Positions 52,461 through 60,582 of a stretch of 64,000 nucleotides of DNA are shown here, in pieces. The position numbers and the translations under genes are program-made. The number at the start of each line of letters is the position of its first letter. Position 1 is the first letter of the stretch. The stretch covers positions 1-64,000 of the forward strand of contig NZ_JAFCJX010000012.1 of NCBI RefSeq assembly GCF_018130695.1, given 5' to 3'. This stretch comes from Bradyrhizobium jicamae (lineage in GTDB: Bacteria; Pseudomonadota; Alphaproteobacteria; Rhizobiales; Xanthobacteraceae). Under the pieces are notes generated by a model, which was not told the DNA's origin, did not search any database, and saw nothing but the letters and a program-made list of their open reading frames with translations.

Positions 52461-53273
52461 TTAGCGCCTGCCGCCGGATCCACCAAATCGCTGCTGGTTG
52501 AAGGTGTTGACGGACTGGCTGACGTCCTGAAGCATCTTGCGGGTATCCGAGATCGCGGTCACGGACTTCTTGTTGAAGCTCTCGACCAGCTCGCGCATCG
52601 AGATCACGGTCGGCAGCAGCTCGCCGCCATATTTGTCGCTGCCCAGCGTCTTGAGGAATTTCTGCGTCGCGGTCATCTTGTCGTCGACCGCGCTGACGCC
52701 GTCGACGGCGGCGTCGATGAAGCCCGAGATCAGCTCGCCGTCACCGGACAGCGAAGCGGTGAAGGTCTCGAATTTGAGCAGCGTCTCGTGGACTGCGCCC
52801 TCGTTGTCGACGATGATCTTGTCGACGTTGCGCAGCGCGACGCGGAGCTTCTCCTGGATGCCCATGGTGCCTTCGGGATCGGCGGTCAGCTCATGGATGC
52901 CGTCCGCGCCCGTCGGCGGCGGCGGCGCCTCGTCGCTGCCGCCGGTGAACGAGATCGCGGCGATCCCGGTCAGGCCCTGGAATTCGAGCCCGACCTGGGT
53001 GTCCTTCCTGATCAGAGCGGGGTCGTCGATCCGCGTCATCGCGATCACGCGGTGATGATCGAGCTTCAGCGACACCACCTCGCCGATGCGGACGCCGGCA
53101 AAATTGACGCTGGCACCCTTGCGCAGCCCCGATGCCGAGCCCTCGAACACGACACGGAACGGCACCTGCCGCTTGATGGCGGCATAGCGCTGATAGCCCA
53201 GCCAGCCGCCGAGGCTGCCCGCGATCAGGGCGAGCGTCACGGTGCCGATCATCACATTGCTGGCGCGCGCCAT
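52461..53273 (-). CDS. MlaD/MCE family lipid-binding protein
   Basis: A 270-residue protein with one N-terminal helix (VMIGTVTLALIAGSLGGWLG) and an MCE domain (VPFRVVFEGSASGLRKGASV, NFAGVRIGEVVSLKLDH, LEFQGLTGIAAISFTGGSDE). The rest is helical (VDKIIVDNEGAVHETLLKFE) as in MCE tails, ending in a Gly/Arg-rich tip. MCE proteins form hexameric rings in phospholipid transport to or from the outer membrane. The permease (MlaE) and ATPase (MlaF) partners are not in this window. Confidence 0.88.
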   Translation of the reverse strand: MARASNVMIGTVTLALIAGSLGGWLGYQRYAAIKRQVPFRVVFEGSASGLRKGASVNFAGVRIGEVVSLKLDHHRVIAMTRIDDPALIRKDTQVGLEFQGLTGIAAISFTGGSDEAPPPPTGADGIHELTADPEGTMGIQEKLRVALRNVDKIIVDNEGAVHETLLKFETFTASLSGDGELISGFIDAAVDGVSAVDDKMTATQKFLKTLGSDKYGGELLPTVISMRELVESFNKKSVTAISDTRKMLQDVSQSVNTFNQQRFGGSGGRR

Positions 53274-53339
53274 TCAGGAGCCTGGTTGTCGGAGCAGGCC
53301 TAGAGATAGCGGATTTGACAGAGATAGTCACCGCGGGCT

Positions 53340-53498
53340 CTTCGCCTCGCCCCGCCTGCGGGGAGAGGCCGGAACGCATGCAGCGCAGCGGAATGCGATC
53401 CGGGTGAGGGGGAGTCTCCACGAGTCCAATTCTGACCGTCTTTGCGGATGCAGCCCCTCACCCTGACCCTCTCCCCGTGAAGAACGGGGAGAGGGGAC
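53340..53498. repeat. Inverted pair of family A repeats
   Basis: CGCCTCGCCCCGCCTGCGGGGAGAGG...GGGTGAGGGG, then CCCCTCACCCTGACCCTCTCCCCGT...ACGGGGAGAGGG in reverse orientation. Confidence 0.85.
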
Positions 53499-53518
53499 GG
53501 TGAGAGCTTCGCGTGTCG

Positions 53519-54448
53519 CTAAGTCGCCTGCTTCCTTGACGCGACGAACACCCCGGTCAGCACCAGCGCGAACCCGACGAAGTGAAACAGTTGCGGATGC
53601 TCGCCGAGGAAGGCGACCGACATGACGGTGCCGAACACGGGAACCACGTGGAAGAACGGCGCGGCGCGGTTGGCGCCGATCAGGGCGACGCCGCGGTTGA
53701 AGCAGAGATAGGCCAGGGTCGAGGGGAACACCGCGACATAGAACAGGGTCAGCAGATTGCTGGTGGTGAGCTGCATCAGCGGCCGCGTCGTCAGTTCCCA
53801 AATCAGGAACGGGATCAGGCAGGCCGCGCCGCAGCCGAAGGTGAAGCCGACGAAGGAGAGGCCGTGGATGCTCGGCCGCTTCAGGGGCAGCACCGAATAG
53901 AGCGCGAAGATGATCAGCGCGACGATGAAGATCAGATCGCCCTTGTTGAACTCGATCTTCGACAGCGTGGTGAGATCGCCGTGCAGGATGATGACCAGCA
54001 CGCCGCACAGCGACAGCAGCACGCCGAGGGTCTGCGCCAGCGTCAGCCGCACGCCGAGCAGCAGCAGAGACCAGATCGCGACCACCAGGGGCGCCGCGGA
54101 CTGCAACAGCAGCGTGTTGAGCGCTTGGGTATACTCCAGCGCCCAGTATTGCAGCGTGTTGAAGGCGCCGATGCCGGTGATCGAGAGCACGATCATGATG
54201 CCGAGCTTTTGGCGGATCGCCGGCCAGTCGTGCACCAGGTGCTTCCAGGCGAACGGCAGGATGATCAGGAACGCCGCCGACCAGCGCAGGAACGACAGCG
54301 TCACCGGCGGGATGTGGCCCGCAGCAAGTCGCCCGACGATCGCATTGCCGGCCCAGCACAGCGCGGTGATGCACAGCAGCAAATACGGCTGGTTGGCGAT
54401 CCAACTCGTCGAGGCTGGTGGGGAAGCGGCGGTATCGGAGGCAGACAT
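53519..54448 (-). CDS. EamA family DMT transporter (B)
   Basis: A 309-residue ten-helix permease. ITALCWAGNAIVGRLAAG, FNTLQYWALEYTQALNTLLL and NRGVALIGANRAAPFFHVVP match paralogue A at 50096-51016, and the C-terminal ends are alike. The two may have arisen by segmental duplication with divergence. Substrate unknown. Confidence 0.88.
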   Translation of the reverse strand: MSASDTAASPPASTSWIANQPYLLLCITALCWAGNAIVGRLAAGHIPPVTLSFLRWSAAFLIILPFAWKHLVHDWPAIRQKLGIMIVLSITGIGAFNTLQYWALEYTQALNTLLLQSAAPLVVAIWSLLLLGVRLTLAQTLGVLLSLCGVLVIILHGDLTTLSKIEFNKGDLIFIVALIIFALYSVLPLKRPSIHGLSFVGFTFGCGAACLIPFLIWELTTRPLMQLTTSNLLTLFYVAVFPSTLAYLCFNRGVALIGANRAAPFFHVVPVFGTVMSVAFLGEHPQLFHFVGFALVLTGVFVASRKQAT

Positions 54449-54677
54449 TTCGGGGCCCGGTTCATGACGCCGCGGCCCGCCCGGCTGGAATCGCCGGGCC
54501 GGAGAAGATCGGCCCGGCGCAAATCACAGACACGGATTTTCGCCGCGCAGCAACGGCAGCAGACGCATCGCGACCATGCGCGGGTCGCGAGGGCATCGCG
54601 TTTTCAAGCGAAGCCTGTCCCGGACTTGATCCGGGATGGACGCCGGTTTGCGTAAAGAAAACGCGTCAGAATAAGGA

Positions 54678-55067
54678 TCAACTCGCCGCGTCGGGCGGGT
54701 CGGATTGGTGCTTGAGGATCTGCTCGGCCAGTTCGACCAGGACGCGCTTCGCCTTGGGGTCCCGCATTTCGCGGAACGCGCGCAGCATGCGCAGCTCCAG
54801 CAGAAACTGCAGCGGCAGCGCCGACTGGACCCTGGCGCGGGCATGGGCCGCCGAGCCTGCCTGCGGGTTGACGATGTCGGCGGTGATACCGAGCACTTCC
54901 GCCACCCTCATCAAACGGCCGGTGTCGACCTTGGGCGCGCCGTACGGACTGCTCCGCTCCTCCGCGCCGACCGCGCCCAGCGCCTCGGCCAGATCGGCCT
55001 GCGACAGCCCGATCTCCCGCCATCGCTCCTGCACCAGCTGCTCGATATGTTCGTTCGGTGTGCTCAT
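54678..55067 (-). CDS. Small helix-turn-helix (XRE-like) regulator
   Basis: A 129-residue protein: EHIEQLVQERWREIGLSQADL then LAEALGA, and after a short insertion VDTGRLMRVAEVLGITADIV, giving an XRE-like helix-turn-helix with a loop of about 15 residues between recognition and support helices. The C-terminal half is helical (LELRMLRAFREMRDPKAKRV), probably a dimerisation region. It lies next to the LysR gene in the same direction. Target unknown. Confidence 0.65.
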   Translation of the reverse strand: MSTPNEHIEQLVQERWREIGLSQADLAEALGAVGAEERSSPYGAPKVDTGRLMRVAEVLGITADIVNPQAGSAAHARARVQSALPLQFLLELRMLRAFREMRDPKAKRVLVELAEQILKHQSDPPDAAS

Positions 55068-55114
55068 GCTGCGCTCGGGCGGTCTCTCACAAACAATCTC
55101 TCACAAACGATTTG

Positions 55115-56170
55115 TCAGGCGATCTTCGATTTCGGTTCTTTCACGAAGCCCGCGAACAGATTGACCAGCGGCTCGCCCTTGTAGGACTTCTGCAAGTCGT
55201 CGGGGTGCACGAACTCGTCGCGGAACCAGGGATATTTGCGGCTGTCGAACGCCTGGATCGTCCAGTCGATCAGCTGCCGCACACGCGGGATGCGCTTCGC
55301 ATCGGGATGATAGGCGAGCCAGATGTCGAGCGAGAAGTTGATGCCGATATCGAGCGGGATCAGCGGGCCTGCGACCGCCGGGACATAGGTCGGCAGCCAG
55401 CCGACGCCGGCGCCTTTGGCAACGGCCCAGACATGTGCGCTGGAGACATTGTTGCGCATCGCGACGAAGCCCACCGGATCGCGTCCGGCGTATTGGTCGT
55501 ACATCTCCTGCGCCTGCGTGCGTGTCTGGTCGGCGTCCTGCAGGACGATGCGATGGTTCTGCCTGATGTCGTCCTGGTCCTTCGGCATGCCGTAGATCTC
55601 GACATAGGACGGGCTGACGAAGGGCATCACATGCAGCCTGCCGATCTTGACGCGCTTGAGGTCCGGCTTGTTCGGTTCTTCAAGCTGCACCGCAACATCG
55701 GCTTCCAGCCGCAGCACGTCGGCGGAGCGCATTTCGCATTTGAGGTCGACGAGCAGGCCCGGATAAACGCGCTGGAATTCAATCAGCCTGGGTGCCACCC
55801 AGAAGGTGCCCAGCCCCTCGGTAATGGCAAAACGAACCTCGCCGGTCAGCGACGGGGTGGTCTGGCTGAGCGCGCGGTCGAGCCCGAAGGCGGCCTCTTC
55901 CATCCGCCGCGCGGCCTCCAATACCTTCTGGCCTTCGGGCGTCAGGCGAATACCATCGACATGGCGCGTAATCAGAGTTGTCTTGTACGCGCTCTCCAAC
56001 TGAAGAATGTGTTTGCGCAGGAAATTGGCCGACGCATTCAGCTCGATGGCGGCGGCGCGAAAGCTGCCGATCCTGGCCACCTCCAGGAAAATCCTGACCG
56101 AGTCCCACTGGGCGATGCGCCCCGGTGGGTGTGCACGTTGATGAACACCCCTGCGCTCAGGTGAGTGCAT
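55115..56170 (-). CDS. LysR family transcriptional regulator
   Basis: A 351-residue regulator, longer than the usual 300. N-terminal HTH (WDSVRIFLEVARIGSFRAAA, then LRKHILQLESAYKTTLITRH) and an effector-binding domain (GEVRFAITEGLGTFWVAPRL, VGFVAMRNNVSSAHVWAVAK) followed by an extended C-terminal tail. It is divergent from the double-GNAT gene with a gap of 93 bases, the normal arrangement for a LysR regulator and its target operon. A self- and target-controlling role is inferred. Confidence 0.88.
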   Translation of the reverse strand: MHSPERRGVHQRAHPPGRIAQWDSVRIFLEVARIGSFRAAAIELNASANFLRKHILQLESAYKTTLITRHVDGIRLTPEGQKVLEAARRMEEAAFGLDRALSQTTPSLTGEVRFAITEGLGTFWVAPRLIEFQRVYPGLLVDLKCEMRSADVLRLEADVAVQLEEPNKPDLKRVKIGRLHVMPFVSPSYVEIYGMPKDQDDIRQNHRIVLQDADQTRTQAQEMYDQYAGRDPVGFVAMRNNVSSAHVWAVAKGAGVGWLPTYVPAVAGPLIPLDIGINFSLDIWLAYHPDAKRIPRVRQLIDWTIQAFDSRKYPWFRDEFVHPDDLQKSYKGEPLVNLFAGFVKEPKSKIA

Positions 56171-56263
56171 ACAATTCGCCTCGTTTGCCGCCTTCTACAT
56201 TAAGGGACCCGTCGTTCTATTCTTGGCAGAAACGCGGCAGATTCACAACCACGAGAGAGACCG

Positions 56264-57493
56264 ATGACCGCGCTCGACCTCGATTTTGTCAGAAAGGCTG
56301 CCAGGAAGCGTCCCGCGACAGGCCCGACCCGTTCGCTGGACAAGATGACCATGCTGCAATTGGCGCGCCGCACGGTGATTTTTACCGTCGACGCGGCTGG
56401 AATCGGCGCGCTGATGGATGCAGCGCGCATCGATCTTCCCGGGATCACGACCAACCGCATTGTCCAGAGCGTCGCTAACCATAACCCTGATGTGTTCTGG
56501 GCCATCGCGCGCAGGGACCACTTCGACATCGCGCAGCCCAGGGGCGAGGGCTTTCTCGCGGCATTGCCGCTCACGCACGAAGGAACGCGGCGACTGCTCG
56601 ACGGCACGCTCGATACCAAGAATCCCGACCTCACCTGCATTGCACGCCAGTCGGAGCGGCCCGCCGGCATCTATGTCTGGTGCATCCACGCCAAGGGCAC
56701 GCTGGTCGCCGGCATCCCGCTGGTGTTGCAGAAATTCTCCGCACCGCTCTATCAGGGCATCAACATCTATTCGCGCCCGATCACCAAGGAAGGCCTGCGC
56801 GTGCTCGAGCCGCTCGGCTTCACGCCGGGCGCGCGCTACGACGGTGTCTACGCGCCGAACCTGCAGATGCTCGATCGCTCGCACGAATTGCCGGCGACGG
56901 TCGAAGCGGAGCCGGTCGACCCGGTGACGGTGCAGGTCGTGCGGTCCATGGACGAGATGGCGCGTGTGATGGCGATCCGCAGCGCGGTCTACATGGGCGA
57001 GCAGCATTGCCCGTTCGAGGAAGAGTTCGACGGCAACGATTTCTCCGCGACCCACCTGATCTGCCATCAGGGCCGCGAGCCGGTGGGATGCCTGCGCATC
57101 CGCTACTTCGCCGACTTCGCCAAGTTCGAGCGGCTGGCGGTGCGCAACGAGAGCCGCAATGCCGGCATCGCCGGACGCATCGTCGATGCCGCAATCGAGC
57201 TGTGCCGCAAGAAGGGCTATCGCACCTTCTATGCGCACTCGCAGAAGCGCCTGCTGAAGTTCTGGGAGCAGCGCGGCTTCCTGCAAATGCAGGGCGCGCG
57301 CCAATTCGTGTTCTCCGACTTCGACTATGTCGAGGTCCGTCTCGATGCCGAGCGCCACCCGGCGCGGATCACGCTCAGCGAGGATCCCTACGTGCTCATC
57401 CGTCCCGAAGGCCAGTGGGACACGCCCGGCATCCTCGAAATGTCGGCGGCCCGCGGCGCCGCGTCACACGCAAGTGCGAGGTTTGTCACATGA
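56264..57493 (+). CDS. Double-GNAT acyltransferase-like protein
   Basis: A 409-residue protein with two GNAT-like parts. The N-terminal half (residues about 20-205) has DAARIDLPGITTNRIVQSVA, ERPAGIYVWCIHAKGTLVAG and EGLRVLEPLGFTPG. The C-terminal half (about 220-345) reads VMAIRSAVYMGEQHCPFEEE, FDGNDFSATHLICHQGREPV, GCLRIRYFADFAKFERLAVR, resembling ElaA-like and acyl-homoserine-lactone-synthase-like GNATs. The RNESRNAGIAGRIVDAAIEL loop fits acetyl-CoA or acyl-carrier binding. Overlaps the next gene by ATGA. Substrate unknown. Confidence 0.7.
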   Translation: MTALDLDFVRKAARKRPATGPTRSLDKMTMLQLARRTVIFTVDAAGIGALMDAARIDLPGITTNRIVQSVANHNPDVFWAIARRDHFDIAQPRGEGFLAALPLTHEGTRRLLDGTLDTKNPDLTCIARQSERPAGIYVWCIHAKGTLVAGIPLVLQKFSAPLYQGINIYSRPITKEGLRVLEPLGFTPGARYDGVYAPNLQMLDRSHELPATVEAEPVDPVTVQVVRSMDEMARVMAIRSAVYMGEQHCPFEEEFDGNDFSATHLICHQGREPVGCLRIRYFADFAKFERLAVRNESRNAGIAGRIVDAAIELCRKKGYRTFYAHSQKRLLKFWEQRGFLQMQGARQFVFSDFDYVEVRLDAERHPARITLSEDPYVLIRPEGQWDTPGILEMSAARGAASHASARFVT

Positions 57494-58083
57494 GCAAGGT
57501 GATCGATCTCAAAACCTATATCGGCGCCTCGTCGAGCCGACTCCTCGTTATGGTCGACCTGCAGGAGGATAACTGGGAGCGCCTCGTGCGCGACCAGCCC
57601 TTCGGGCTCGACCGCGTGCTGGATAACTGTCGCACCGCCATCCAGCACGCACGCGACAACGGCATCCCGATCGCTTTCACGCGGCCGAGCGAGAGCTTCG
57701 GCGCGGGCGAGCGGCGGGCGCAGTCGCCGTGGCTGCCGGGGCTCGAGCCGAAACGCGCCGACATGGTGTTCGAGCGCCAGCAGCCGTCCTGCTACGGCAA
57801 CTCGCTGTTCAACGACGTGGTCTCGCGGATCGGCAGCTTCGCCATCGGTGGTCTCGCCGCCGAGCGGATTTGCCTTGCGACCGCGATCGACGCCGCCGAC
57901 CGCTACCACCGTATGACGTTCCTCGAAGATGCCTCCGCCAGCGGCCGGCGGCCGCACGCCGAGGCGCATTTGGTGCATGGCATCGCCACGTCAGCCGTTG
58001 AATTGTTCGCGGACATCGCCAGCACGAGCCATTGGCTCATCGCCACGGCGCCGCGGCCCGTGAGAGGGCATCGTTATGGATGA
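57490..58083 (+). CDS. Isochorismatase-fold protein with altered catalytic residues
   Basis: A 197-residue member of the cysteine hydrolase/isochorismatase family: LLVMVDLQEDNWERL with D23 and Q25, and GGLAAERICLATAIDAADRY. In ungapped alignment to the family, the catalytic Lys corresponds to R96 (VFERQQPSCYGNSL) and the catalytic Cys position to I127, with C128 one place later. Activity may thus be lost or altered. ATG 57490 overlaps the double-GNAT stop (ATGA), so the two are translationally coupled. The 72-residue gene overlaps its end by eight bases. Confidence 0.75.
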   Translation: MSKVIDLKTYIGASSSRLLVMVDLQEDNWERLVRDQPFGLDRVLDNCRTAIQHARDNGIPIAFTRPSESFGAGERRAQSPWLPGLEPKRADMVFERQQPSCYGNSLFNDVVSRIGSFAIGGLAAERICLATAIDAADRYHRMTFLEDASASGRRPHAEAHLVHGIATSAVELFADIASTSHWLIATAPRPVRGHRYG

Positions 58084-58294
58084 ATTGAGTACCCGTCGCT
58101 TGCGTAACGTGATTCCCGTGCTGACCGAGCAGCGCAATATTCTGCTCGGCTCCGGCCTGTCGTTTGCCGGCCATCTCATTGATCTCACCATCCTGCAATT
58201 GCGCCTGAGCCTGAACGAGATTTCCGAAGATGAATTGTGCGAATTCTCCAATCGGGTCAGCCTCGACCTGGTGAGCGGAAAATCGTCGGATTGA
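58076..58294 (+). CDS. Small hypothetical protein in the GNAT cluster
   Basis: A 72-residue protein: MDELSTRRLRNVIPVLTEQR, then LSFAGHLIDLTILQLRLSLN and EISEDELCEFSNRVSLDLV. Mostly helical, mildly amphipathic, without a signal peptide. Starts inside the isochorismatase-like gene (eight-base overlap), so translation is coupled. No family recognised. The operon position suggests a partner of the two preceding proteins. Confidence 0.65.
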   Translation: MDELSTRRLRNVIPVLTEQRNILLGSGLSFAGHLIDLTILQLRLSLNEISEDELCEFSNRVSLDLVSGKSSD

Positions 58295-58323
58295 TCTTTC
58301 GCGGATCCTTAAGGAGGCATGTG

Positions 58324-59526
58324 ATGCCGCGCCTGAAATGGATCGTCCTTGCAGTCCTGTTCGCGGCGCGCGCCGCCATTGGATTCCAGTTCCAGTCGGT
58401 CGGCTCCGCCAATTCGGCGTTGATGGCCGATCTCGCGCTGGATTACGCCGCGCTCGGCCTGCTGCTCGGCGCCTATCTGTTGCCGGGCGTCGTGGTGACG
58501 TTTCCCGCCGGCCTGATCGGCCAGCGCGTCGGTGAACGGATGCTGATGCTGACCGGCCTCGTGCTGATGGCCGCCTCCGGCGTGCTGCTCAGCTGCGCCG
58601 ATCACCTCGCCACGGCCTTGCTCGCGCGGTTGATCGGCGGCGCCGGCGGTGCCGTCGTCGGCCTGATCGCCACCAAGATGGTGGCCGACTGGTTCGACAA
58701 GCGCGAGATCGTGCTGGCGATGTCGCTGCTGCAGATGAGCTGGCCGTTCGGCGCCATGCTGGCGCTGCCGCTGCAGACCTGGCTGCTGCATGAGGTCGGA
58801 TTGGCGGCGGTGATGTTCTCCACCACGCTCTTTACGGTCGCCGTGCTGGCCGCCTTCGCGCTGCTGCCGCGCCATGCGCCGCAGGTCGAAGCACAGGCGG
58901 CCGGGACAGGCACGCGGCTGCCGATGGCGACGCTGTTGCCGGTGATGGTCACCGGCGTGATCTGGGGCGCGATGAATCTCGCTTGCATGCTGTTCTTCAG
59001 CTATGCGCCGCTGCTGCTGAGCGGACGCGGCTGGACCCCGACGCTCGCGGCCTCGCTGATCAGCCTGTCGATCTGGTTCACCATCGTGGCGATTCCGCTC
59101 GGCGGCTATGTCGTCAATCGCGCGCGCCAGCCGGTCGCGGCGATCGTGATCTGCGGCCTCGTTGGCGGCGCGACGCTCGCGCTGTTCACGGCCGGCGTCT
59201 CTCCGACCTTGCTCGCGCTCCTGTTCGGCGTCTCGATCGGCCCGCTCTCGGGCGCGATCCTGTCGCTGCCCGCGCGCGTGCTCGCACCCCGCGATCGTTC
59301 GCTCGGCTTCGGCGTGTTCTACACCTGCTTCTACATCCTGATGGCGGTCGGGCCCTTCGCCGCGGGACGTTTGCAGGACTTGTGGAACACGCCGTCGGCC
59401 GCGCTCATCTTCGGTGCCGTGCTGCTGGTCTCGATGCTGCCGCTGGTGGCGCTGTTCGTGACGCTGTCGAAGCGCAGCGAGGCCACGGCAACGCAGCCGC
59501 AGGCGGAGCTGCGCACCGCTTCATAG
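58324..59526 (+). CDS. MFS transporter at the end of the GNAT cluster
   Basis: A 400-residue inner-membrane permease with 12 helices. ALDYAALGLLLGAYLLPGVV, GLIGQRVGERMLMLTGLVLM in the first cytoplasmic loop, RLIGGAGGAVVGLIATKMVA and GRGWTPTLAASLISLSIWFT are seen. It looks like the CynX/NimT-type group. AAGGAGG at 58311-58317 fits ATG 58324 (a GTG at 58321 is adjacent). The gap of 29 bases from the preceding gene favours co-transcription. Export or import of the product or substrate of the operon is inferred. Confidence 0.85.
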   Translation: MPRLKWIVLAVLFAARAAIGFQFQSVGSANSALMADLALDYAALGLLLGAYLLPGVVVTFPAGLIGQRVGERMLMLTGLVLMAASGVLLSCADHLATALLARLIGGAGGAVVGLIATKMVADWFDKREIVLAMSLLQMSWPFGAMLALPLQTWLLHEVGLAAVMFSTTLFTVAVLAAFALLPRHAPQVEAQAAGTGTRLPMATLLPVMVTGVIWGAMNLACMLFFSYAPLLLSGRGWTPTLAASLISLSIWFTIVAIPLGGYVVNRARQPVAAIVICGLVGGATLALFTAGVSPTLLALLFGVSIGPLSGAILSLPARVLAPRDRSLGFGVFYTCFYILMAVGPFAAGRLQDLWNTPSAALIFGAVLLVSMLPLVALFVTLSKRSEATATQPQAELRTAS

Positions 59527-59557
59527 AGGCGATCCTCGCGCCGCGACGACACTGCGC

Positions 59558-59745
59558 CCCCTCGCCCCGTTCTTACGGGGAGAGGGTTGGGGTGAGGGGC
59601 TCTCTCCGCGCAACAGTCGCCTCAATGTGTATGCGCGGTTCGAACGAGTCGGAGCGACTGTCGTTGCGGGAGTGTATTGCCTCGCCCCTCACCCGAAATT
59701 CGCTGTGCGAATTTCGACCTCTCCCCGCAGAAGGGCGGGAGAGGT
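59558..59745. repeat. Inverted pair of family A repeats
   Basis: CCCCTCGCCCCGTTCTTACGGGGAGAGGGTTGGGGTGAGGGGC at 59558-59600 and GCCCCTCACCCGAAATTCGC...GCGAATTTCGACCTCTCCCCGC at 59683-59745, between convergent genes. Confidence 0.8.
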
Positions 59746-59756
59746 GAAGAATAGAG

Positions 59757-60230
59757 TCACGCCACAACGGGCGTGAGCTTGGCGCCGGCGGCGAGCGCGG
59801 CGTCGTTCGGATCGATCTCGATCTGCAATCCGCGCTGGCCGCCATTGACGAACACGGTCACGTGGGTGAGCGCGGAATCGTCGATCGCGGTCGGTACCTT
59901 CTTCTTCTGCCCGAACGGGCTGATGCCGCCGACATGGTAGCCGGTCATCCGCTCGGCATCGGCCGGCTTCATCATTTGAGCGGATTTGCCGTCCATCGCG
60001 GCGGCGAGCTTCTTCATCGAGACCTCGCAGTCCGACGGCACCACGACGCAGACCGGCTTACCGTCGACCTCGGCCATCAGCGTCTTCAGCATCCGGTTCG
60101 GCTCGACCCCGAGCGCCTCGGCCGCTTGCAGCCCGATCGCCTCGGCGGTGGAATCATAGACATAGGTGTGCAGCTTGAAGGCGATGCCGAGCTTTCTCAG
60201 CACCATCGTTGCCGGCGTCGATTTGGGCAT
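59757..60230 (-). CDS. ybaK: Cys-tRNA(Pro)/Cys-tRNA(Cys) deacylase YbaK
   Basis: A 157-residue trans-editing enzyme that hydrolyses Cys-tRNA(Pro). KSTPATMVLRKLGIAFKLHT, GLQAAEALGVEPNRMLKTLM, then VCVVVPSDCEVSMKKLAAAM, MMKPADAERMTGYHVGGISP (the conserved Gly-rich substrate loop). ATG 60230 matches MPKSTPATM. Divergent from purA. Confidence 0.92.
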   Translation of the reverse strand: MPKSTPATMVLRKLGIAFKLHTYVYDSTAEAIGLQAAEALGVEPNRMLKTLMAEVDGKPVCVVVPSDCEVSMKKLAAAMDGKSAQMMKPADAERMTGYHVGGISPFGQKKKVPTAIDDSALTHVTVFVNGGQRGLQIEIDPNDAALAAGAKLTPVVA

Positions 60231-60582
60231 GGCGGGCAATCCCCTTAAAAGCGCGGATGATCGCCGCAACACCCTGCGCGATCAACTGCGGCCGCAATGA
60301 TTTCGATCGCCCGCAACATTAAATCGCGGCAGGACTGGACCGCGACGGGGCGGTTCTGGATTTTCCGGGGATATCAAGGGCTTGGAGCCTATCCAAAAGG
60401 CTTAAAACACCCCGTTCTTGCTTGCGCAGCAGGTCCCATTCCTTTATCCGGTTAGGCGCCCTGCGTGCGACCGGCTTCAAAGCCGTGAATTCGGCTGGGC
60501 ACACCAAGCATGATTGCAATGGCGGGCGCGTTTCCGCCTTGATCATGGTCTGAAACAGCAGGAAGCAGGGAAGTTCGTCGCA
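60231..60582. other. Gene-free divergent promoter region (ybaK/purA)
   Basis: About 350 bases, no gene and no member of the repeat families seen elsewhere in the window. It contains the promoters of ybaK and purA. CCGCGACGGGGCGGT near 60341 is GC-rich; nothing else stands out. Confidence 0.5.

Noticed and set aside
54449..54677. Possible gene between the EamA and HTH genes
   Set aside because: Open frames here only extend shadows from neighbours; no start with a ribosome site was found in 229 bases.
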